Assembly (NCBI GenBank): GCA_035693025.1
Contig: DASSHI010000030.1
Coordinates: 21,264-85,263 of the forward strand
From: VRUE01 sp035693025
Lineage (GTDB): Bacteria > Actinomycetota > Thermoleophilia > Solirubrobacterales > 70-9
Direction: 5' to 3'
DNA length: 64,000 nucleotides
Part shown: piece by piece, positions 58,015-64,000 of the stretch
Layout of the letters: every line of letters begins with the position of its first letter
How positions within the stretch are numbered: position 1 is the stretch's first letter
Notes under the pieces: model-generated
Told to the model about the DNA's origin: nothing
The model's database searches: none
The model's input: only the letters and a program-made list of their open reading frames with translations
Position numbers and translations under genes: made by a program

Positions 58015-59319
58015 TCACGACCTCCGATCTAGACTGGGCAGAGCCTCTGCGGGAATTAACTCCACCATAAGCTCGTCGGCGGCGTCAATGCTCCCTGGAC
58101 GTTCTTTTCCTCGCTCCAGAGGCCAATTCCTGCCCAATAGCGCGGCCGAGGCGACGACTATCGCCATCACGCCGACCCCGGCCACGAGGAACGTGGCGCG
58201 CGGGCTCCAAGCGGAGGCGATCGCGCCGCCGAGCACGTAGCCCAGGCCCGGGGCTGCCGAGGAGGCCGATTCCAGGGTGCCCATGACCCGTGCCTGCATC
58301 TTCGCCGCCGTCAGCTCCTGCACGGCGCTGACCATGGCGACCCACTGAACGCCGTTGCCGGCGCCGCCCACGGCCGAGGCGACGCAGGCGAGCGCCAGCG
58401 TCTGCGCGCCGGCCATGCCGAGATAGCCCGCCCCGATCGCGACGCTGCTGAAGAAGAGCAGCAGCGGCAGCGGCGCCCGCCGCAGGGTGGCGAAGACGAT
58501 GCTGCCGACGACCATGCCCGCGCCCCAGCAGCCGAGCATCAGCCCGTACCCGGTGTCTCCGGCGCCCAGGGTCTCCTTCGCGTAGATCACCTCGATCGGG
58601 ATCACCGCCGAGAAGAAGACGATCGCGGCCGACTGGGCCACGAGCAGGCGGCGCAGGAAGGCGTGGCGGCGGATGTAGCCGAGGCCGGCGCGGACGCGTT
58701 CGATCAGCCTGGCCTCCGGCTCGGGCTCGGGCTGGGGCAGCGGCCGGGCGGTAAGCAGGATGCAGGCGATCGCATAGAAGGAGACGGCGTTGAGCAGGAG
58801 GGCAGACGGGACTCCCAGCGCGGCGACCACGATTCCGGCGACCGCCGGGCCGAGCGCGGCGCCGCCGGTGAAGGCGACGTTGAGCACCGCGTTGCCGGCG
58901 CGCAACTCCTCTTGGGGCTCGAGCATCGCGGCGGAGACGGCGCGGGTCAGCGTCCTCGCGGTCAGCGCCAGGGCGCCGTCGACGGTCGCTACCGCGACGA
59001 CTGCCACGAGCGAGAAGTGCCCGGCAAGCAGCGCGAGGGCGCCGAAGGCCGCCGCCTCCAGCGCGTAGATCGTCGGCAGCACGAAGCGTGGGGGCGGCCG
59101 CTCCAGGCGGGCGACCATCACCGGCGTCAACAGGGCCGGGAGGAATCCGGTCCCGATGAAGAGCGCCGCGGTCGCCATCGCATTGCCGGTCTGCTCGTAG
59201 ACGAGCACCGAGAGGGCGACGATGCCGAGCCAGTCGCCCAGCTCGTTGACCGCGTAGGAGATCGCCAGCCGGCGGAATGCCGGGCGTCTCAGAGGGTCTC
59301 TTAGGCGTGGCCTACTCAT
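58015..59319 (-). CDS. MFS transporter, EntS/12-helix exporter type
   Basis: A 434-residue transporter with 12 hydrophobic segments. The N-terminus (FRRLAISYAVNELGDWLGIVALSVLVYE) is typical of the enterobactin-exporter-like (EntS/MFS_3) group, which export siderophores, drugs or peptides. Its stop abuts the solute-binding-protein start, so import and export of related compounds may be co-regulated (inference). An inverted-repeat operator lies 30-73 bp upstream of the start. Confidence 0.9.
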   Translation of the reverse strand: MSRPRLRDPLRRPAFRRLAISYAVNELGDWLGIVALSVLVYEQTGNAMATAALFIGTGFLPALLTPVMVARLERPPPRFVLPTIYALEAAAFGALALLAGHFSLVAVVAVATVDGALALTARTLTRAVSAAMLEPQEELRAGNAVLNVAFTGGAALGPAVAGIVVAALGVPSALLLNAVSFYAIACILLTARPLPQPEPEPEARLIERVRAGLGYIRRHAFLRRLLVAQSAAIVFFSAVIPIEVIYAKETLGAGDTGYGLMLGCWGAGMVVGSIVFATLRRAPLPLLLFFSSVAIGAGYLGMAGAQTLALACVASAVGGAGNGVQWVAMVSAVQELTAAKMQARVMGTLESASSAAPGLGYVLGGAIASAWSPRATFLVAGVGVMAIVVASAALLGRNWPLERGKERPGSIDAADELMVELIPAEALPSLDRRS

Positions 59320-59348
59320 TATTCGACTGAAGTCCCCACGCGTTTATT

Positions 59349-59392
59349 GCACAAGTTCCGTTGCAGATGCACAACTTTTCGCCAACTTGTGC
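59349..59392. promoter_or_regulatory. Operator-like inverted repeat upstream of the MFS gene
   Basis: GCACAAGTT (59349-59357) and AACTTGTGC (59384-59392) form a perfect 9-bp inverted repeat; a near copy GCACAACTT is at 59369-59377. The region is A+T-rich and precedes the minus-strand MFS/ABC operon. The binding protein is unknown. Confidence 0.5.
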
Positions 59393-59786
59393 TACAAACT
59401 TGCCAGCAACTAATTCGTCTCGCCGAGACTTGCGCGAGATATCCCGCACGGGCTTCGACGAAAGGAATGGCTCTCATGGGTTGGAAAAGGTAGATAGAAC
59501 TTAGAAGCACAGGCGGCATCTTGTGGCCGCCAGCAGGATCGAGAGGCGCCCCTAGGGTGCCTTTCGTGCATTTTCGGGGCGGGTTTGCGGTGGAGATTTG
59601 GGTATCTACAGCAATTTGCAAGGTCTTGGCCAGTTGGTCGAGAGGGGTTGTCCGGGCTTTGGCGAGCGACTACCGTGAGGCCAAGAGTCAACGCTCGAGA
59701 TGGCCCACCCAGTACGAAGGGGCATCGTTATCTGCGTGGAAAGCTCAGGCAGGCGCGAGAGCGCGGCGATTGCCTCACCCCGTTAA
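59393..59786. other. Gene-free stretch before the HD-GYP gene
   Basis: About 390 bp without a convincing gene, less GC-rich than its surroundings. It probably holds the HD-GYP promoter and a long leader. AGGCA...TGCCT with an inner GCGCGAGAGCGC hairpin lies at about 59748-59776, just before the start codon. I looked for c-di-GMP, TPP, SAM and cobalamin riboswitch signatures and found none. Confidence 0.5.
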
Positions 59787-61193
59787 ATGCAAAAGCAGCG
59801 ACCCACAATGCTGGTCCAGGCGTTCCTGGCCGTCGGCCTCGCTATCGCCTGCGGAGCGGCGGTCTGGCGCGGTTCCAACGCCGACTGGAGCCTGTCGTTG
59901 TTCGCGATCCTGCTCGGGTTCTCGATCTTCAGCGACGTCACGTCGATCGAAACCGAATCGCGGCTGAAGATCTCCGGCAACTTCCTCGCCCTCGTCCTCG
60001 CGATGGTCCTGCTCGGCGGCGCTCCGGCTGCGCTGATCGGCGTGATCTCGATTTTCGCCGGATGGCTGCGCTTTCGCGAACCAATGCACGACCTCCTGGT
60101 CAACCTGCTGACCTACATCACCTTCCCGATCGTCGTCGGCGTCGCCTTCCGGGAAACGATCGCGCATTCGCAGATCACGACCTCCGATCCGGTCTACTAC
60201 GTGCTCGTCTTCGGCGCCTTCCTGCTCGCCCTCACGATCAACTTCTCGATGATCGGCGCGTACACGTGCTACCTGGAGCGCAGCTCCTTCGTCGAGAAGG
60301 TGCGCAAAGTGATGTTCCCGCTGTTGCCCTCCGAGCTGGCGGCGGCGTTGATGGCGGTCGGCGTCGCCTTCATATACATCCAGATCGGCCTCGCCGGGGT
60401 CGCCCTGTTCGGCATCGTCCTCGTCACCTTCCAGTACCTGCTCGGCGCGCTGCTCAAGTCCCAGGATCGCGCCCGCGAGCTCGAGGTGCGGACCAAGCAG
60501 CTCGCCAGCTTCCAGGTGGGGATGTTGAGCGCGCTGCTGCGCACGCTCGACCTGAGGGATCAGATGACGGCCCGCCACAGCGCGGCCGTCGCCCGCTACT
60601 CACGTGCGATCGCACAGCGGGCGGGCTTTTCGAAAGAGCAGGAGGAGCTGGTTCACATCGCGGCCCTGTTGCACGACATCGGCAAGTTCATCCTCCCCGA
60701 TCGGATCCTCAAGGCAAACGTGCCGTTGACCGACGAAGACTGGATGCTGATTCGCCGCCACCCCCAGCAGGGCGCGCGCGTCGTCTCCTCGCTCGACGGC
60801 TACGGACCGGTCGCCGACATCATCCTCGCCCATCATGAGCGGATCGACGGCAAAGGCTATCCGCGCGGCCTCGCCGGGGACGAGATCCCCGAGCTGGCAC
60901 GGATCATCTCGGTCGCCGACACCTACGACGTGATGACCGCGCGCGACTCCTACCGCACGCCGACCTCGAGCTACGAGGCGATCCAGGAGCTGCGGCGGGT
61001 CGCCGGCAAGCAGCTCGATGCCCGCTTCGTCGAGGTCTTCGTCGAGCTGCTCGAGGGCAAGGACGTCTCCTTCCGCCATGGCGAGGAGGCCGACTTCGAG
61101 CGCGAGCTGGCTCTGGAAGCGCGGATCGCCGAGACGGCGAGCCCCGGTGCCGACTCCGGGCGCTTCCAGGTGACCGGCGTCCCCGCCGGCTGA
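59787..61193 (+). CDS. HD-GYP-type phosphodiesterase with multi-helix membrane domain
   Basis: A 468-residue membrane protein. Residues 1-220 form about seven hydrophobic segments (a MASE-like sensor domain), followed by a short coiled coil and an HD domain at about 245-410. Metal residues are H and D in LLHDIGKF and the family HHExxDGxGYP motif (HHERIDGKGYP), so c-di-GMP (or a related dinucleotide) hydrolysis is expected. ATG 59787 starts it (MQKQRP), and ATG 59808 is an alternative. It could oppose c-di-GMP activation of the PilZ-containing glycosyltransferase at 20.5 kb (inference). Confidence 0.92.
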   Translation: MQKQRPTMLVQAFLAVGLAIACGAAVWRGSNADWSLSLFAILLGFSIFSDVTSIETESRLKISGNFLALVLAMVLLGGAPAALIGVISIFAGWLRFREPMHDLLVNLLTYITFPIVVGVAFRETIAHSQITTSDPVYYVLVFGAFLLALTINFSMIGAYTCYLERSSFVEKVRKVMFPLLPSELAAALMAVGVAFIYIQIGLAGVALFGIVLVTFQYLLGALLKSQDRARELEVRTKQLASFQVGMLSALLRTLDLRDQMTARHSAAVARYSRAIAQRAGFSKEQEELVHIAALLHDIGKFILPDRILKANVPLTDEDWMLIRRHPQQGARVVSSLDGYGPVADIILAHHERIDGKGYPRGLAGDEIPELARIISVADTYDVMTARDSYRTPTSSYEAIQELRRVAGKQLDARFVEVFVELLEGKDVSFRHGEEADFERELALEARIAETASPGADSGRFQVTGVPAG

Positions 61194-61235
61194 GCGGCTG
61201 ACTCCGAACGGCCGGCGAGCGGATAAGTTCCAGGG

Positions 61236-62270
61236 ATGCGCGCAGTCACCTTCCAGGCGCCCGGCGAGGTCCGGGTCGAGGAGAAGCCCGACCCGGAGCT
61301 CCATGCCGCCGACGATGCGGTTGTCCGGGTCGAGGCGAGCGGGATCTGCGGCTCGGACCTGCACATCTACCACGGGCGGGTGCCGGTCGAGCCCGGCTTC
61401 ACGATCGGCCACGAGTTCGTCGGCACGGTGCTGGCGGCCGGCGATGACGTCGAAAGGGTCGCCGTCGGCGATCGGGTGCTCGGCTGCTTCCACACCGCCT
61501 GCGCCACCTGCACCGCCTGCCTGCGCAGCGATTACCACCGCTGCGAGAACGGCCGGACCTTCGGCCACGGCTCGAACTTGGGCGATCTGCAGGGCGCCCA
61601 GGCCGAGCTGTTGCTCGTGCCGCGCGCCAACCTCACCCTGAGGCGCGTCCCGGAGGGAATGTCGGACGAGGTCGCCCTCTTTGCCGGCGACGTGATGGGC
61701 ACCGGCTTCCACGCGGTTGCCCACGCCGGGGTGCGGGCCGGCGACACCGTTGCGGTGCTCGGCCTCGGCCCGGTCGGCCTCTGCGCCGTACAGGCCGCCA
61801 TGGCGGCGGGCGCGACCCGGGTCTTCGCGATCGACTCGGTGGCGGCGCGCCTGGCGATGGCGGGGCGCTTCGGCGCCGTGCCGCTGCACCTCGGCGAGGA
61901 CGACCCCAAGCGCGCCGTGCGCGCGGCTACCGAAGGGCGGGGGGTCGACGTCGTCGTCGACGCGGTCGGTGATCCCGGCCCCCTGGCGATGGCGGTCAGC
62001 CTCGCCCGTGACGCCGGGACGGTGTCGGGGATCGGCGCCTACGCCGGCAAGGGCGAGGTGCCGCTCGGCCTCGCCTGGCTCAAGGGCCTCACGTTGCGTC
62101 TCGGGCTCGCCAACGTGATCGCCCACGTCGATCGCGTGCTCGGCCTGCTCGAGGCGGGCAAGCTCGATCCCTCGCCGCTGGTCACGCATCACATGAAGCT
62201 CGACCAGGCCGCCGAGGCCTACGAGCTCTACGACAACCGCGAAGCGCTCAAGATCGTCTTGACCCCCTGA
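61236..62270 (+). CDS. Zinc-dependent alcohol dehydrogenase (MDR family)
   Basis: A 344-residue medium-chain dehydrogenase. Catalytic zinc ligands lie in SGICGSDLH and GHEFVG; structural zinc cysteines are CATCTACLRSDYHRC. The Rossmann fold has GLGPVGLCA at about 175-183, with an acidic residue (AIDSV) indicating NAD(H). It matches the formaldehyde/threonine/sorbitol-dehydrogenase-like group; the substrate is not predictable. ATG 61236, with no strong ribosome-binding site. Not obviously linked to its neighbours. Confidence 0.9.
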   Translation: MRAVTFQAPGEVRVEEKPDPELHAADDAVVRVEASGICGSDLHIYHGRVPVEPGFTIGHEFVGTVLAAGDDVERVAVGDRVLGCFHTACATCTACLRSDYHRCENGRTFGHGSNLGDLQGAQAELLLVPRANLTLRRVPEGMSDEVALFAGDVMGTGFHAVAHAGVRAGDTVAVLGLGPVGLCAVQAAMAAGATRVFAIDSVAARLAMAGRFGAVPLHLGEDDPKRAVRAATEGRGVDVVVDAVGDPGPLAMAVSLARDAGTVSGIGAYAGKGEVPLGLAWLKGLTLRLGLANVIAHVDRVLGLLEAGKLDPSPLVTHHMKLDQAAEAYELYDNREALKIVLTP

Positions 62271-62336
62271 CGCGGCGCCGGCGGCGACGCCGATTTGTGA
62301 AATCGGGCGTCTCTCTCTACAGTGGGAGGAGTGCGG

Positions 62337-62777
62337 TTGAGGCGCCGGGGAATTGCGGCAGTCGTCGCCTTGGGCGCTCTGGTCTTTGCCGGAAGCGCCC
62401 AGGCATGCTCCTGTGCGCCTCGCAATCCGGTTGACTCGCTCAGCCGCGCCGACGCGGCGATAGTCGGATATCTGGTCAAGGTCGTACCCCGGGGGAGCCT
62501 GCGCGCCGACTACCGTTACCGAGTACGCCGTGTCTACCGTGGCGCCCGGATGATCGACCGCGGCGAGACGATCTCGGTTCGCAGCGCCCGTCACGCCGCC
62601 GCCTGCGGCTTGCCGCGGCGGCAGCCCAACGCGGTCGGGCTGTTCCTCCTCCGCGACGAACGCGGGCACTGGACGGCGGGAATCTGCAGCACGATCGCCC
62701 CTCGGCGGCTTTCGCAGGCGGCGCGCCAGGGTTACGACCGTGCGCGTCCTGCGGCCCAGTCGAGCTGTGGTAGTTGA
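62337..62777 (+). CDS. Secreted cysteine-rich protein, possibly NTR/TIMP-like
   Basis: About 146 residues. A basic n-region (RRRG), hydrophobic stretch and AQA cleavage site form a signal peptide, and the mature protein begins with CSCAP, the hallmark of netrin/TIMP-like (NTR) domains, followed by ADAAIVGYLVKV and YRVRRVYRG beta-strands and two more cysteines. Bacterial versions are of unknown function. The start is set by GGGAGGA at 62324-62330 and TTG 62337 with a 6-nt spacer; GTG 62331 and GTG 62322 are also in frame. Confidence 0.65.
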   Translation: MRRRGIAAVVALGALVFAGSAQACSCAPRNPVDSLSRADAAIVGYLVKVVPRGSLRADYRYRVRRVYRGARMIDRGETISVRSARHAAACGLPRRQPNAVGLFLLRDERGHWTAGICSTIAPRRLSQAARQGYDRARPAAQSSCGS

Positions 62778-62803
62778 CTGATACACCTGGTTCGTCTACT
62801 GTG
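62775..62803 (+). promoter_or_regulatory. Sigma-70-type promoter of the GntR gene
   Basis: -35 TTGACT (62775-62780), 17-bp spacer, -10 TACTGT (62798-62803). Transcription would start about 62810-62812, at or next to ATG 62812, so the GntR mRNA is probably leaderless. The -35 box overlaps the stop codon of the previous gene. Confidence 0.6.
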
Positions 62804-62811
62804 CCGTTCAG

Positions 62812-63546
62812 ATGGCACAGCAGGCAGCGGCGCGTGAGCCCAACCCGTTCTCGATCGATCCCGCCGACGAGCTGCCGATCGGCCTGCAGCTCACCTGGCG
62901 CCTGCGCGCCCTGATCGCCACCGGCCGTCTCGCCTCGGGCGAGCGGCTGCCGAGCTTCCGCCGCCTGGCCGAGTGGGCGGGGGTCAACGTAAACACGGTG
63001 CGCGCGGTCTACGCCGGGCTCGAGCACGAGGGGCTGGTGGTCAGCCGCCAGGGCCAGGGCACGTTCGTCGCCGAGGGAATCGAGGCGGCCGCCCAGCTCG
63101 AGGAGATCGCCACCGAGGCACTGCAGCGCGCCCATGACGCCGGCCTCAGCCCGCGCGAGCTGGCGATCGTCGCCTCCGCCTGCGCCAACATGCCCGGCGC
63201 CCTCGAGGAGCCCGGCGAGTTGGAGGAGTCTGACCTGCCCGACGTCGGCCGCGAGAGCGAGGCGATCGAGGTGCGCCAGGAGCTGCGCCGTCAGATCGCC
63301 CGCCTCGAGGCCGAGCTCGCCGCCTACCCCGCCGACCTGCCGCGCGACCTGCCGACCGCGCCGCGCCGCGCCAAAGCGCACGTGGCCGGGGTCGAGGAGC
63401 TCGAGCAGACGCGCGATACGCTGATCGCCCAGCTCTCGGCGGCCCAGCGTGCCGCCGAGCAGCGAGCCCGCCGGGCGGGGCGCGAACGTGCCCAGGGCGC
63501 CAGTCCCCTCGAGCGGGCGATGAGCTGGTGGCGGCACAAGCTGTAG
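62812..63546 (+). CDS. GntR-family transcriptional regulator (YtrA-like)
   Basis: A 244-residue regulator. The GntR winged helix is at about residues 22-90 (LPIGLQLTWRLRALIATGRLASGERLPSFRRLAEWAGVNVNTVRAVYAGLEHEGLV in its usual order). The rest is helical with a coiled coil, not an FCD/UTRA/aminotransferase domain, which places it near the YtrA group that often controls ABC systems. ATG 62812 is preceded directly by promoter elements and no ribosome-binding site. Its end overlaps the Mla-type permease start by 19 bp, so it probably regulates that transporter. Confidence 0.88.
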   Translation: MAQQAAAREPNPFSIDPADELPIGLQLTWRLRALIATGRLASGERLPSFRRLAEWAGVNVNTVRAVYAGLEHEGLVVSRQGQGTFVAEGIEAAAQLEEIATEALQRAHDAGLSPRELAIVASACANMPGALEEPGELEESDLPDVGRESEAIEVRQELRRQIARLEAELAAYPADLPRDLPTAPRRAKAHVAGVEELEQTRDTLIAQLSAAQRAAEQRARRAGRERAQGASPLERAMSWWRHKL

Positions 63547-64000
63547 CGCGGGCGTTCGGGCCCGCCAAGTCGTTCTTCGAGCAGATCGGGGAGATGATGA
63601 TCCTCACCGCGAAGACGCTGGTCGCCGCGGTGAAGCCGCCCTACCCATATGGCGAGGAGCTCGTCGGCCAGTTCCTCTTCGTGCTCAAGCTCTCCTGGTT
63701 CCCGATGACGATCTCGACCTTCGCCCTCTGTCTGGGGGCGCCGGGGCTGCAGGCCGCCGGGATCCTCAACCTCTTCGGCGCGCTCGACCGCCTCGGCGGC
63801 TTCTTCGTCGTGATCGCGGTACGCCAGATCGGCCCGATCGTCACCGCGATCGTCGTCGGCGGCGTCGCCGGCACGGCGATCACCGCCGACCTCGGCGCCC
63901 GCAAGATCCGCGAGGAGCTCGACGCCCTGCAGGTGCTTGGCGTCGACCCGATCAAGAACCTGGTCGTGCCGCGCTTTCTGGCGCTGATGCTGATCACCGG
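63528..64000 (+). CDS. MCE/Mla-type lipid ABC transporter permease (YrbE/MlaE), N-terminal part
   Basis: The open frame runs off the right edge; 157 residues are visible. It is clearly MlaE/YrbE: the first hydrophobic helix (FLFVLKLSWFPMTISTFALCL), the IAVRQIGPIVTAIVVGGVAG segment and the diagnostic GTAITADLGARKIREELDALQVLGVDPIKNLVVPR follow in order. These permeases move phospholipids or sterols together with MCE proteins and an MlaF ATPase, expected beyond the edge. GTG 63528 lies inside the GntR gene (19-bp overlap); an ATG at about 63594 is an alternative. Confidence 0.9.
   Translation, partial: MAAQAVARAFGPAKSFFEQIGEMMILTAKTLVAAVKPPYPYGEELVGQFLFVLKLSWFPMTISTFALCLGAPGLQAAGILNLFGALDRLGGFFVVIAVRQIGPIVTAIVVGGVAGTAITADLGARKIREELDALQVLGVDPIKNLVVPRFLALMLIT

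Noticed and set aside
59393..59786. c-di-GMP riboswitch before the HD-GYP gene
   Set aside because: Conserved GEMM-I segments (CACGCACAGGGCAAACC-like) and GEMM-II features are absent on both strands.

Overview
The window is GC-rich, gene-dense chromosomal DNA from an actinomycete-like bacterium. Family content (F420/deazaflavin-type nitroreductase, Rv2578c-type radical SAM protein, HrdB-like sigma factor, twin winged-helix regulators, GTG/TTG starts) fits Actinomycetota and most likely a deep high-GC class such as Thermoleophilia (Solirubrobacterales). That placement is an inference from gene content; there is no rRNA gene here.

Layout. 1-4 kb: start of rpiA, an FHA protein, a secreted PD40-repeat protein and a receptor-like Ser/Thr kinase with an extracellular beta-propeller. 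4-12 kb: one tight plus-strand operon for central carbon and respiration (tkt-tal-pgi-cydA-cydB-HAD phosphatase). 12-14.5 kb: divergent cfa and fatty-acid desaturase genes, bracketed by inverted copies of a palindromic element. 14.5-26 kb: a large membrane protein, MBL hydrolase, UspA, a subtilase, tadA, two tRNA-Ser genes, a cellulose-synthase-like protein with a PilZ domain, a Dph6-like PP-loop protein, an ECF sigma/YciI pair and a cysteine-rich secreted repeat protein. 26-35 kb: a convergent two-component pair, lipoproteins, tRNA-Thr, a TMEM175 channel, an E1-like enzyme with an N-terminal RRE-like region, two paralogous winged-helix regulators, an uracil-DNA glycosylase and a 19-codon micro-ORF. 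35-47 kb: an MMPL exporter, pgsA, folE2, a principal-type sigma factor, an endonuclease frame that runs through a tRNA-Tyr gene, an SDR, MerR and three TetR regulators, and a double-headed dCTP deaminase. 47-59 kb: a MerR/MFS drug-efflux pair, YtoQ, an intein-containing radical SAM protein, an ATP-dependent DNA ligase and a complete oligopeptide ABC system. 59-64 kb: an HD-GYP protein, a zinc dehydrogenase, a secreted small protein, a GntR regulator and the start of an MCE/Mla-type permease.

The most unusual signal is repetitive, not coding: at least three families of long palindromic elements (three 115-bp copies, three 47-bp copies, two copies with a conserved core but different stems) plus other long inverted repeats. 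Many sit exactly between convergent stop codons. Several have entered coding sequence and supply part of a protein: the transketolase N-terminus, the radical SAM and dCTP-deaminase C-termini, and the middle of a membrane protein. Other leads are the nuclease/tRNA-Tyr/AbrB-like arrangement, two identical LexA-type boxes at start codons, and a micropeptide facing a winged-helix regulator across a palindromic operator. No CRISPR array, prophage, IS element or rRNA operon was seen.
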